Shown: positions 1 to 8,989, counted from the first letter of the stretch. The stretch is DNA of 64,000 nucleotides from an uncultured SAR116 cluster alpha proteobacterium (GCA_902537945.1 CACBDG010000009.1:1-64000); one strand, 5' to 3'. Notes: generated by a model from the sequence alone, not told the origin. Numbers and translations are program-made.

Positions 1-1581
1 GTCAAAAGAATTCCTGAATTCAAAAGACAGGCAACTAAGTCTCAAAAAACAAAATTTATAAAACTGATAAAACGTAATGGATATGATGGAAGTTTTTGTG
101 GAAAGCCAAAGAATAAAAGCTCAAAAAAAAATATGTTTGCGAAACCCAAAACCAGTGGGGGTAATAACGCAGCTTGCGCTTTAGCAGCTGAAGCTGGGGA
201 TCCAATAGCTTTACCAATAGCATATGAGTGGTGGAATAATGGTTCAAAAGGATTTCCAAAAGCAAAGAAATATGCACAGCAATTGATGGAAAATTTAGAA
301 AGCAATGATGATGTTGACATAGCCAGTATTCTAAGAAAATTTGAGAATGATCCAAAAAAGCATTTTAATAAATCAATGGAATATATTAATTCTAATCCTC
401 TAGCTTTAAAGATTGTTAGTAAGGAACTAAAGTTAGAAATTGGACTAATAGCTAATGGAGACGCTCTTACTTTTGCAAGATCATTCAGAGACATTGCTGA
501 TGTTATTGAATACATTGATTGGAGTGTGGTTGATCCGAAAGTGTTAGCAAAATTTTACCATATTTATAAATCTGATCTGGTTGAACAAGAACATGATGGT
601 GACTTAGATACACCGAGAATTAAGAAAAATTTAAAAAAAATACCATTTAATGTGTCTTTTGTTAGGCATTTAGCTTCTCTTAAAAATGGAGGAGAATTAG
701 CATATAACTACTTAATTTCAGTAATTTCTGAAGATTGTAAAGCATTAGATTTTGCCTCAAAAAATATAGATACATTAGATATACCGATTGAGTCGATACA
801 AAATGCTCAAGCGATTTTAATTAATAAATGTGATCTAAGAGTTTCTAAATTAACTATGAAAGAATTATTAAATAAAGCATATAGAGACCTAGATACTTTT
901 AAAATTCCTGTTGAAAATAGAATGAACAAAAAAAGACCGTCCTGCAATGATTATAATGACTTTCTTAAGTATAACAGAAATGACCTAACGGATTTTGAAA
1001 TTGACTATGATAGGAACAATGAAATCTGTGTATCATTTCCTGTTGTGTCATATCAACTAGCAACCAAAGCTTACAAAGAAGAGCAATATGATCAAGCTTA
1101 TGAATATGCCCTTAAAGGATGTGAGAACGAAGATCATCCATCCAAAGGATGTGATTTACTAGCAATGATGATAATAGAAGGAAAACCAACAGTGACATCT
1201 GGAATGAGTGATGACGAAAAGATGTTGGAAGCTATTGAATATGTCAAAATTGGTCATGAAAAGAAAGATATAAATAGCACAGCATTTCTACATGATATAT
1301 ACGATCGACCAATGTTATTTTCAAAATATTCAGACAATAAAAAAGCTAAAGAATTATTATTAGATTTAAAGAAATCAAAAGAACTTTCACCTAAAATTCA
1401 AGTTCAAGAAGATTGTTTTTCTGCTGATCCACTAAAATCTTTATTTAAAAATTGTGAGCCTGCTTGTGCATGGGCTAAAAAACAAAATAAAGTAAAAGAG
1501 ATGGATATTGTTTCTAGATATTTATTGCAAAGTATACTTAAAAAAAATATATGCAATCCTCAGGAAACATCTAATCAATAA
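1..1581 (+). CDS. Sel1/TPR-like repeat protein, 5' end cut by window edge
   Basis: The frame is open from base 1, so the gene starts outside the window; 526 residues are visible, and the first in-window ATG at 133 is probably internal. I do not recognise a named family. Two stretches resemble Sel1/TPR helical repeats: near visible residues 56-90 (alanine-rich helix, then a WWNNG turn) and near 375-410 (YQLATKAYKEEQYDQAYEYA followed by a Cys-rich loop). Such repeats usually mediate protein contacts. No membrane segment is visible. It converges on, and overlaps by 11 bp, the last gene of the protease operon, whose protease also has Sel1-like repeats. A functional link is inference only. Confidence 0.7.
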   Translation, partial: VKRIPEFKRQATKSQKTKFIKLIKRNGYDGSFCGKPKNKSSKKNMFAKPKTSGGNNAACALAAEAGDPIALPIAYEWWNNGSKGFPKAKKYAQQLMENLESNDDVDIASILRKFENDPKKHFNKSMEYINSNPLALKIVSKELKLEIGLIANGDALTFARSFRDIADVIEYIDWSVVDPKVLAKFYHIYKSDLVEQEHDGDLDTPRIKKNLKKIPFNVSFVRHLASLKNGGELAYNYLISVISEDCKALDFASKNIDTLDIPIESIQNAQAILINKCDLRVSKLTMKELLNKAYRDLDTFKIPVENRMNKKRPSCNDYNDFLKYNRNDLTDFEIDYDRNNEICVSFPVVSYQLATKAYKEEQYDQAYEYALKGCENEDHPSKGCDLLAMMIIEGKPTVTSGMSDDEKMLEAIEYVKIGHEKKDINSTAFLHDIYDRPMLFSKYSDNKKAKELLLDLKKSKELSPKIQVQEDCFSADPLKSLFKNCEPACAWAKKQNKVKEMDIVSRYLLQSILKKNICNPQETSNQ

Positions 1582-2284
1582 CATCAGTTTGGAAATCAAT
1601 TTGAAGACCTGTTTCATTTCCATTAAGTTTTAAATCATTCCAAAATTGCAATGTACTCTTGCTTCTATTTGGATTTATAAAAGTAACATCAGGTAATGAG
1701 ATTTCAGACAAATCATAGTTTTGGGTTATTTTTACAAAGTTTTTATCAAATGATTTTTTATCGTTAGGATCTACGTCATATGGGAGAAGTGAATGGAAAA
1801 TATATGTTGTTTGATTACTTAAGTTTCTACCTCTGTAATAATTATCTAGGCTTGATAGATGATCAATAACACTGTATTCATCTCTACCTTTTGCTAACTC
1901 GGTTTGTATTATTTTGCTATATTTATTTTTAAAAATAACCATATCTTTTTTTGCAACTTGAGCGCTGCAATCAGTATCTACCAGCTTATCTAGAAAATTT
2001 TTTTTTGGACAACCTGGGACACATTGATCAATTTGAATTCTCGCATTTTCATTTGTGTGAGTAACAATTCTTATCTTATCACCCGCATTAAAACTTTGAC
2101 TAATTTTATTTAAACCATTTATAAAAGCTCTCTTATCGTCGTTATTTTGGTAACTTTGACCAAATATGTTAACTACTATTGGTTTAGTTGTTTCCTCTTT
2201 TAGACAATATTTTTCAGAAGCTAACGTACCAAAGCTCATTATGCTTAATATAAAAAGAATTGTAATACCTTTATACAATTTCAT
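1571..2284 (-). CDS. Secreted small protein, vWA-like pattern
   Basis: This 237-residue protein has a signal peptide (residues 1-22, ending FGTLAS), so it is periplasmic or exported. The mature part has a beta strand (PIVVNIFG), an amphipathic helix, then GDKIRIVTHT, a QCVPGCPKK cysteine motif, and late TYIFHSLLPYDVDP and FWNDLK elements. This resembles divergent von Willebrand A-like domains in which the metal-binding DxSxS is lost, but the match is by eye and weak. Cysteines at the N-terminus and in the QCVPGC region could form disulfides. Its start overlaps the end of the upstream coiled-coil gene by 14 bp, so the two are probably translationally coupled. Confidence 0.75.
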   Translation of the reverse strand: MKLYKGITILFILSIMSFGTLASEKYCLKEETTKPIVVNIFGQSYQNNDDKRAFINGLNKISQSFNAGDKIRIVTHTNENARIQIDQCVPGCPKKNFLDKLVDTDCSAQVAKKDMVIFKNKYSKIIQTELAKGRDEYSVIDHLSSLDNYYRGRNLSNQTTYIFHSLLPYDVDPNDKKSFDKNFVKITQNYDLSEISLPDVTFINPNRSKSTLQFWNDLKLNGNETGLQIDFQTDVID

Positions 2285-3548
2285 AACCTACCTCTTTAAA
2301 ATAATCAGGAGAAGCTTTTTTTCTACTTTCATTATTAGCATCTCTAAAAATTTTTATTTTTTCGTTAAAAACATCATTTACCTGAGTTTTGAAATCAGAG
2401 ATAAAATAATTTAGCTCATTAAGTTCGTTATCTATTTCATTTAAAGTATCTTCAGCAATTTCACGATTTTGTTTAATTTTTGTATGTAGATCAGATTGTT
2501 TTTTATCAATATTGGCAATTTTATCATCAAATGTTTTCTTTATTTTAAATAATTCTTTTCGGTCTTTATCATAACTTGTTTGCGCTTTTTCATAATCAGG
2601 ATGACTGTCGTGTCGTACAAATGATGCTACAAAGCCACATACATATACAGCAACGTTAATAAGTAACAGGAACATACCCTCAGGACCTAAATTTATTTGC
2701 ATTAAGGTATCAAGAATATTGGAAGATCCTACTGCTTCATTGAGGCCCGGTGTGTCTGAATTTAATAGTTTATCTGGATCAATATTAAATCCTTGCTCGT
2801 TTTGATTATTTATTTGTACAAATGCTTGTCTCATTTTAGATAAATAAAATACTAAGACAATAACTAAACTATTTAAAACCCCCATAGATAAATAAGTATT
2901 TACTTTGGAGACAGGTACTTCTTTTGATTGAGTCCTTTTAAAGGATGAACCTGTAATGTGAGCAAAGAAAACTAACATTGCGCCAACACCAGTAGCCACA
3001 ATAATTGATATTAATTGACTTGATTCAAAGAAAAGCTCAAATGCAAGGCTGTTGACAAAAACCTCTGCAAAGGCGAGTAAAACCATAAAAGGAACATAAA
3101 AATTTACAAATTGAGTGCTTAATGGTCTTTGATTCACCTGAATTTTAATTGCTTGCAACGTTCTGTAAGATTCTTCTGCTTTTACTCTTACTTCTTCGTA
3201 TTTACTACTACTCTCTCCAACAAGTTTTTGAATCTGTTCTCTTTCATTTTCGTGTAACTGGTCTGTTTCATCCAAAGATTTTGGTAATTGAAAATCAAGT
3301 TTTCTTAATACCTCATTTTTTTCTTTTTCAAGTTTCGATACTTGTTTTTTTGCATCAGTTGAGAATTTTGAATATGCTTTAATAAGTTTGTTTTTTTCTT
3401 CCAATTCAAATTTTGACATAGATTTTGATGAAGAAGAAGGTGAATTGGCTTTACCCATTTCAACCCCTTTTCTTTCAAGACGATTTCTTTCCTGATCATC
3501 TAATTTTAGTAGTCTTTCTAAAGACGATTTTGATATTGCACTTTTCAT
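2271..3548 (-). CDS. Four-TM membrane protein with flanking coiled coils
   Basis: No known family is recognised in this 425-residue protein. Residues 1-140 are charged and helical, with a likely coiled coil at 45-140. Four hydrophobic segments follow at about 147-174, 178-198, 218-237 and 288-311. The tail (about 318-408) is a second long charged coiled coil. With an even number of membrane passes, both coiled coils should be cytoplasmic, while the 240-287 loop should lie on the same side as they do. It sits between a secreted protease gene (2 bp upstream) and a secreted vWA-like gene (overlap), so it is probably the membrane partner of both. That role is inferred from context. Confidence 0.8.
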   Translation of the reverse strand: MKSAISKSSLERLLKLDDQERNRLERKGVEMGKANSPSSSSKSMSKFELEEKNKLIKAYSKFSTDAKKQVSKLEKEKNEVLRKLDFQLPKSLDETDQLHENEREQIQKLVGESSSKYEEVRVKAEESYRTLQAIKIQVNQRPLSTQFVNFYVPFMVLLAFAEVFVNSLAFELFFESSQLISIIVATGVGAMLVFFAHITGSSFKRTQSKEVPVSKVNTYLSMGVLNSLVIVLVFYLSKMRQAFVQINNQNEQGFNIDPDKLLNSDTPGLNEAVGSSNILDTLMQINLGPEGMFLLLINVAVYVCGFVASFVRHDSHPDYEKAQTSYDKDRKELFKIKKTFDDKIANIDKKQSDLHTKIKQNREIAEDTLNEIDNELNELNYFISDFKTQVNDVFNEKIKIFRDANNESRKKASPDYFKEVGYEIV

Positions 3549-3550
3549 AA

Positions 3551-4744
3551 TTATCTATAACACGCTATGTATGCAACTGTATGAGTTGCAATTTCACCAA
3601 TGTCATCAGAATCAAGTTTACTTATTCTTTTTCCAACATTTAGACTTAATATATTAGAGTTATTAATCCAACTTTTCAACAATATTGATGAGGACATAAC
3701 ACTGTAGGTAATATTTTCTGCAATATGTTTATCTAACTTTTGCTTCTTTATTCCATCTTTAAGTTTGAAACCCGAAGTAATTTGTCCTCTAACAAGTCCA
3801 TATTTACCAATAACTGGTCCACCACTATTACCAGCCGCAATTGGAATACTTACTATTAGTCTATTTGAATTTAATAATTCAGTGTTGACCAATTCCCCAC
3901 TAGAAAATGCTAAAGTAGGAGCTAAAAGATTTTTTTTCTTCACCAAGTTAAGAGTAAATGGATACCCTGCAGCATATAATCTTTCACCAATTATAAAATC
4001 CTTATCATCAAAATTTAAGTAGAAAGGGGTCATAGCATTAACCTTTAAAATTGCCACATCTAGACTTTTATTTGTCTTTAACACTTGTGCTTTACCAAGC
4101 ATTTTGTTGTAAAAAATATCAACTTCTGCGCAACCAGATATTACATGTTCATTTGTCAAAAAATGACCGTTTTTTGATATTGCAAAGCCAGATCCATGTC
4201 CAATTCTTTTTAAGTTATTTTCGTATGGGGTAATGTCTTTCCAAGAATTTTTAACGTTCTCACTAATAACATAATTATCTTTCGAATCAATTTTATCAGA
4301 ATTTTTCTTATTTTTAGGTTTTTCAAACAAGTTTTTCTTCTTGGTATTTTCAGCAAATTTATTCTTATATTTTTTATAATTTGCACATTTAGATTTGATA
4401 TATTCAATTTTTGCAGGTTTAAAATATAGACCACCTCTTTTATTATATTGGCTTTTTAAAAATTCAAGAGAACGAGAGTTACACATCTTTGCGGACACTT
4501 CTAACCAATAAAAGGCTTCATCAATATCTTTCCGTTTGCCTTTTATGAGTAAAATCCCCATATCACGAGCTGCTTCACTATCTCCCTCTTTTACTAAAGA
4601 CTTTAACTTTTTAAATGCTAAATTTATTTTGCCATTATTGTAGTCTTTAATGGCTTCTGCTCGTTTTGACTTAAATGAGTCAGAAAAAGACTGATTGGTG
4701 ATAAACAAACTCAGTATAAATAAAATATTTATTATAAATTTCAT
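3551..4744 (-). CDS. Secreted trypsin-like serine protease with Sel1 repeat
   Basis: A signal peptide covers residues 1-21. Residues 25-100 form TPR/Sel1-type helices (GDSEAARDMGILLIKGK, then IDEAFYWLEVSAK). A Lys/Asn-rich linker follows to about 180. A chymotrypsin-fold protease domain covers about 180-365, with the triad visible: His200 in TNEHV, Asp229 in SLDVAILKV and Ser307 in AAGNSGGP. It resembles the HtrA/DegP catalytic domain, but there is no PDZ domain and the N-terminal repeats are unusual. It is the first gene of a three-gene minus-strand operon, 2 bp before the coiled-coil membrane gene. The substrate is unknown. Intact catalytic residues suggest an active periplasmic protease. 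Confidence 0.88.
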   Translation of the reverse strand: MKFIINILFILSLFITNQSFSDSFKSKRAEAIKDYNNGKINLAFKKLKSLVKEGDSEAARDMGILLIKGKRKDIDEAFYWLEVSAKMCNSRSLEFLKSQYNKRGGLYFKPAKIEYIKSKCANYKKYKNKFAENTKKKNLFEKPKNKKNSDKIDSKDNYVISENVKNSWKDITPYENNLKRIGHGSGFAISKNGHFLTNEHVISGCAEVDIFYNKMLGKAQVLKTNKSLDVAILKVNAMTPFYLNFDDKDFIIGERLYAAGYPFTLNLVKKKNLLAPTLAFSSGELVNTELLNSNRLIVSIPIAAGNSGGPVIGKYGLVRGQITSGFKLKDGIKKQKLDKHIAENITYSVMSSSILLKSWINNSNILSLNVGKRISKLDSDDIGEIATHTVAYIACYR

Positions 4745-5011
4745 CTATCAATATTCTTAAATTTTACTCATCTCATCAAGTAAATTTTTTAAAGAAAATC
4801 CGTATCCATACTTTTCATCTATAGATAAATTTGACTATCAATACGATTTTGCGAAAAATGTTGGCGCACATATTTGTGAATTTGTTTTAAGAAATAACAC
4901 ACATCTTTGTTTGAAAGAGATATTTACTTTTTAATTTGTCTACCCATTAAAAGTTAACACTTCTAAAAGGTTGAATATTTAAGGAAATCTAGGCATTCTG
5001 CTGATGGTAAT
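4745..5011. other. Intergenic region with no confident gene
   Basis: This AT-rich gap lies between the protease start and tRNA-Gly and should hold the protease operon promoter. No clear promoter or terminator could be assigned. One plus-strand frame (4761-4934) stays open for 57 codons without a standard start and is discussed as a possible remnant. Confidence 0.5.
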
Positions 5012-5086
5012 TGGAGCGGGCGAAGAGATTCGAACTCTCGACATTCTCGTTGGCAACGAGATGCTCTACCACTGAGCTACGCCCGC
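5012..5086 (-). tRNA. tRNA-Gly (GCC)
   Basis: Read on the minus strand, the sequence folds as a full cloverleaf. The acceptor stem GCGGGCG pairs with CGCCCGC. The D-arm follows (AGCTCAGTGGTAGAGC). The anticodon arm is TCTCG-TTGCCAA-CGAGA with anticodon GCC, and the T-arm contains GTTCGAATC. The discriminator base is T and the 3' CCA is encoded. It lies between the accessory operon and the sugar-nucleotide cassette; tRNA genes are common integration sites, but no integrase or att repeat is visible. Confidence 0.97.
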
Positions 5087-5153
5087 TTAATTGCGTTGAA
5101 ATATAGCATTCTAATTAATAGTATCAAGGAAAAACAAAAAAAATTTATTCATC

Positions 5154-6293
5154 TCAGTAATTTTTAATAAAATTACTTATATTGTCAGATATATAAATGA
5201 TGTCATCTTCTTTTAAGTATGGGTGCATCGGAAGAGACAAAACATTTTTAGATAAATAATGTGTCACATCTAAACCACTTTTAGATACTGGATATTTATT
5301 ATAAGGCTTGTGCTCATTTAGTGGTATTGGATAATAAACAGCAGTAGGAATATTTTTTGATTTTAAATATTCTTGAAGTTTATCTCTATTGATTTTTTCT
5401 GGAAGTACAATTGTATATTGAGCCCAAGTACTTTTAAAATTTTTGTTAATTTTTGGTAATATAATGCCCAGGTTTAAAGAGTTTAAGTTTTTGTAATAGT
5501 TCTCTGCAACTACCTGTCTTTTTTTTAACTCTTCTGGAAATATTTCAAGCTTTTCTAACAAAATTGCAGCTTGAATTGTTGACATACGAGCATTCATTCC
5601 GATTCTATCATACTCATACCTTTTTTTCCCCATACCGTGTATATGAGAAGAATTTGCTATTTCATAAATTTCTCTATCATTTGTAAAAACTGCTCCTCCA
5701 TCTCCATAACAACCTAGAGGCTTTGCAGGAAAGAAAGATGTTGCTGTTACTTCAGATAGATTACCAACAATTTTTTCATTATGTATTCCTCCAAAAGATT
5801 GTGCTGCATCATCAAGGACCCATAAATTATTATTTTTTGCAAAATCATTTATTAAATCCATTTCAGCTGGTTGTCCAAATAAACCAACAGGCATTATACC
5901 TTTCACATTAATACCTAAGTCTTTAGCAGTCTTCATGGAATCAAACAATTTAGTTGGATCCATGTTGAAAGTGTCACGCTTAACATCAATGAAAATTGGA
6001 ATGGCGCCAAGTAAAGGCATCACTTCGGCAGACGAAGCGAATGAAAAAGCAGGAACAATTACACCTTCACCAGGTTTAATTTTTAAGCCGAGTAGAGATA
6101 ATAATAATGCATCTGTTCCACTAGAACAACATAATACATATTTAGAGCCTGTAAATAAACTAAGTCTATCTTCAAGTTCTTTTACTTCAGGACCTAAAAT
6201 ATATTGTCCATGGTCAAGAACCTGATTAATACGCTTATCTATTTTATCTCTAATTAATTTTTGTTGAGCATTTAGATCAATAAATGGAATCAT
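5154..6293 (-). CDS. DegT/DnrJ/EryC1/StrS sugar aminotransferase (WbpE-like)
   Basis: A PLP-dependent aminotransferase of the DegT/StrS family that transfers an amino group, usually from glutamate, to a keto sugar nucleotide. The opening MIPFIDLNAQQ, the segment HGQYILGPEV, the CSSGTDAL cofactor loop, LDDAAQSFGG and the Schiff-base lysine Lys191 in FFPAKPLGCYGDGG closely recall WbpE/WlbC, which make 3-amino uronic-acid sugars. At 379 residues it has family length. It follows the oxidoreductase gene by 17 bp; together they would oxidise and then aminate C3 of a UDP-sugar for surface polysaccharide. The exact substrate is inferred. Confidence 0.9.
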   Translation of the reverse strand: MIPFIDLNAQQKLIRDKIDKRINQVLDHGQYILGPEVKELEDRLSLFTGSKYVLCCSSGTDALLLSLLGLKIKPGEGVIVPAFSFASSAEVMPLLGAIPIFIDVKRDTFNMDPTKLFDSMKTAKDLGINVKGIMPVGLFGQPAEMDLINDFAKNNNLWVLDDAAQSFGGIHNEKIVGNLSEVTATSFFPAKPLGCYGDGGAVFTNDREIYEIANSSHIHGMGKKRYEYDRIGMNARMSTIQAAILLEKLEIFPEELKKRQVVAENYYKNLNSLNLGIILPKINKNFKSTWAQYTIVLPEKINRDKLQEYLKSKNIPTAVYYPIPLNEHKPYNKYPVSKSGLDVTHYLSKNVLSLPMHPYLKEDDIIYISDNISNFIKNY

Positions 6294-6310
6294 AAGTTTA
6301 CTTTATTCTT

Positions 6311-7261
6311 TTAAATTTTTTTGTCTATCATATCCATAACAGTTTGAACTCTTATAGCTTCTTTATAATCCGTTAAAGGGCTTTTTCTTGAATACATACA
6401 ATCTATAAATTCTTTTAATTCAGTTTTAAGTGGTTCATTTTTCTGGATTTTAATTTTTTCAATTGGCAAGGATTCAATTGTATTTTTGACTGTTACAAAT
6501 GATGGATTATAAATTAATTTTTCTGACCAATTCTTTGTATCGTCAAAAATAAGTGAGCCTTTTGTACCAATTGCAGAAAATTTATGCTCTTTGTAAGGAC
6601 ACATCCAATCAGAATTAATTAATGCAGTCACACCTTTTAAAAATGATAATTTAACACTGATTGCGTCTGGTCCAATGTCATTATGATGCTGAATGGATTG
6701 AACATTTACATCAATAGGTAATTCTTTTGTAATAGAAAGTATCATAGAAATATCGTGGGCTGACAAGTCATAAACCACAGATTCTTGAGATCTTATAGTT
6801 CCAAGAGCTAGTCGATTTGCTCGAATGTTTTGTAAAACACCTATTTTCCCGTTTTTTATGAGTTCTTTCATTTTAATAAATGCATTATGATAATTTAGTA
6901 AATGGCCTACCATCAAAATTCTATTTCTATTCTTAGCTAATTCTGAAATTTTTTGAGCATCGGTCAAAGACAAACAAAATGGTTTTTCTATAAACACATC
7001 TTTATCATTTTTTAAAGCTTGAATTGCAAGTTCTTTATGTGTAATTGCGGGTGAAGCAATTACAATTCCATTGATATTTTGATCTTCAAAAATTTTATTG
7101 AGTCCGAAAGTGGGTAACATATACTCATGATTAAGTTTTTGTGATAACTTTGTATTCTTGTCATATATACATGCTAGAGATCCCACTTGATACAAATTTC
7201 TAGCTATGTTTTTTCCCCAGTTACCACAACCAATTAAAGCAATGTTAAATTCTCTTTTCAT
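6311..7261 (-). CDS. Gfo/Idh/MocA-family sugar-nucleotide oxidoreductase
   Basis: This 316-residue NAD(P)-dependent dehydrogenase has an N-terminal Rossmann fold (residues 6-16, ALIGCGNWGKN), the family motif EKPF near residue 93, and DLSAHDISM near 165, where His and Asp sit by the active site in this family. The C-terminal alpha/beta domain ends in DYKEAIRVQTVMDMI. With the WbpE-like aminotransferase immediately downstream it probably oxidises the C3 hydroxyl of a UDP-N-acetyl sugar (a WlbA-type step). It is the first gene of this minus-strand pair and diverges from the thioredoxin gene across 152 bp. Confidence 0.9.
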   Translation of the reverse strand: MKREFNIALIGCGNWGKNIARNLYQVGSLACIYDKNTKLSQKLNHEYMLPTFGLNKIFEDQNINGIVIASPAITHKELAIQALKNDKDVFIEKPFCLSLTDAQKISELAKNRNRILMVGHLLNYHNAFIKMKELIKNGKIGVLQNIRANRLALGTIRSQESVVYDLSAHDISMILSITKELPIDVNVQSIQHHNDIGPDAISVKLSFLKGVTALINSDWMCPYKEHKFSAIGTKGSLIFDDTKNWSEKLIYNPSFVTVKNTIESLPIEKIKIQKNEPLKTELKEFIDCMYSRKSPLTDYKEAIRVQTVMDMIDKKI

Positions 7262-7413
7262 TTTAAAATATAATTTTCACTTTAGGTTAAAATGTTATCT
7301 ATAATTTAGATATAGACACTTTAGTAATTGGTCAATTGTAGTATTTTGTAATAAATTGTTGAAATATTATTTACTCACAACCATATCAATATTTGAAGTA
7401 AGGAGTTCAAATA

Positions 7414-8316
7414 ATGGAAAATAATGATTTAACCTCAACAACTAGCAATATCATAAATGTAAATGAAGAAACATTCATGAGTGAGGTTGTAGAAGTTTCT
7501 AAGACAAAGCCGGTCATTGTTGATTTCTGGGCTCCATGGTGTGAGCCTTGCAAAACTCTTACACCATTACTAGAAGAGGCTGTTAAAGGTTATGGTCAAG
7601 AATTGATTTTAGCTAAAATTGATATAGATCAAAATCAAAATATTGCCTCACAATTAAGAATTCAATCTATTCCTACAATTTATACTTTTTTTGAAGGTAA
7701 AGTAGTTGACGGATTTCAAGGAGCTAAATCAAACAGTGAAATAATAGAATTTGTCAAAAAATCAGCTAGTTTATCTGGTCCTGGACAAGAAGTTGAGGAT
7801 TTAATTTTAAGCTTAAAAGAATGTATAGAAAAAAGAGATTGGAATAGTTCTTTTGATATTTCTCAAAAGATTTTAGAGAAAGATCCAGAAAACCATATTG
7901 GTTTTGGAAATCTTATCAGATCAATGATTGGGTTGGATAAATTTGACGAAACAAAAGAACTTATTGATAATTTAGCTCTAGAAATCAAAAATTCCAAGCC
8001 AGTTGAAGAAGCAATTTCATTGCTTGAAATTTCTGAAAAGGCCTTTAAGGCAAAAGGAAATATAGAGGATCTGAAAAAAAAATTAAAACAAGAACCAGAT
8101 AATTTAGATTATCTATTACAAATGGCAATTGCTTTATTTGGTGTAGGTAAAATTGAAGACTCTTTTGAAATGCTCTTGAAATCAATCAAAATAGATAGAG
8201 AGTGGAATGAACAGGCAGCTAGAAAGCAGTTACTGGAATTCTTTTCATCGGCAGGCATAGAGGCTAATGAGACAATTAATGCAAGAAAAAAGTTAGCCAC
8301 ATTATTATTTTCTTAA
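7414..8316 (+). CDS. cnoX: Thioredoxin/TPR co-chaperone, CnoX (YbbN)-like
   Basis: Residues 15-115 are a thioredoxin domain with an intact WAPWCEPCK active site (Cys43, Cys46) and the cis-proline segment SIPTIY. Residues 125-300 form TPR-type helices. This is the architecture of CnoX/YbbN, a chaperedoxin that holds clients for GroEL and DnaK. E. coli CnoX lacks a full CXXC, whereas this protein keeps both cysteines and may be redox active, as reported for some alphaproteobacterial homologues. The start has a good ribosome site (AAGGAG, 8 bp before ATG). The LON-domain gene follows by 16 bp. Confidence 0.9.
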   Translation: MENNDLTSTTSNIINVNEETFMSEVVEVSKTKPVIVDFWAPWCEPCKTLTPLLEEAVKGYGQELILAKIDIDQNQNIASQLRIQSIPTIYTFFEGKVVDGFQGAKSNSEIIEFVKKSASLSGPGQEVEDLILSLKECIEKRDWNSSFDISQKILEKDPENHIGFGNLIRSMIGLDKFDETKELIDNLALEIKNSKPVEEAISLLEISEKAFKAKGNIEDLKKKLKQEPDNLDYLLQMAIALFGVGKIEDSFEMLLKSIKIDREWNEQAARKQLLEFFSSAGIEANETINARKKLATLLFS

Positions 8317-8332
8317 ATTAGGACAAATTTAA

Positions 8333-8989
8333 ATGATTGATAATCTTAATCAGGGAATTAAATTACCAGATATTATTCCAATATTTCCATTAAAAGGTGT
8401 TGTAATGTTTCCAGACACTTTTCTTCCATTAAATATTTTTGAACCTCGCTATTTAAAAATGATAGATCATGCCATTTCAAATAAAAATAGATTAATTGGA
8501 ATGATACAGCCCAAAAACTCCAATGAAAGCGATGATAAATCTATATTTTACAGCGTCGGATGTGCTGGTAAAATTGTAAAATTTGAAGAAACAGATGATA
8601 ATAGATATTTAATTACTCTTAAAGGTTTGAGCAGATTTACTTTAATTTCAGAAAAAACTAATGATAAAAATTTTAGAGAAGCAAACATCGATTGGGAAAA
8701 TTTTAGTAAAGATTTGAATATAAATGTTAAGTCTGCAGATTTTAGTACTTTAAAGACAACTTTAAAAAAATACTTCAAATTAAAAAATATTAGAGCAAAT
8801 ATGGATGCAATTGATACATTCAATGACTATAATTTTGTTGATCAAATAACAATGATATGTCCTTTAGCAAATAATGAAAAGCAACTATTGTTAGAAACAA
8901 CTTCTATTTCAAAAAGAGAAAAGTTATTACAGACTATATTAGATGGTTGCATAAGCGAAGAAAATATTTCTGATCTAAGCAAGCATTAA
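8333..8989 (+). CDS. LON substrate-binding-domain protein
   Basis: This 218-residue protein matches only the N-terminal substrate-binding domain of Lon protease; the AAA+ and protease domains are absent. Characteristic features are IPIFPLKGVVMFPDTFLPLNIFEPRYLKMI (residues about 15-45), IGMIQPK, and the GCAGKIVKFEETDDNRYLITLKG strand pair. Stand-alone LON-domain proteins are common in alphaproteobacteria and their function is not settled. The gene lies just after the CnoX-like gene, a common pairing in this class, which suggests a role in protein quality control. Confidence 0.88.
   Translation: MIDNLNQGIKLPDIIPIFPLKGVVMFPDTFLPLNIFEPRYLKMIDHAISNKNRLIGMIQPKNSNESDDKSIFYSVGCAGKIVKFEETDDNRYLITLKGLSRFTLISEKTNDKNFREANIDWENFSKDLNINVKSADFSTLKTTLKKYFKLKNIRANMDAIDTFNDYNFVDQITMICPLANNEKQLLLETTSISKREKLLQTILDGCISEENISDLSKH

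Noticed and set aside
4745-5153. Genomic-island boundary at tRNA-Gly
   Set aside because: No integrase, direct repeat of the tRNA 3' end or composition change is visible, so integration is not supported.
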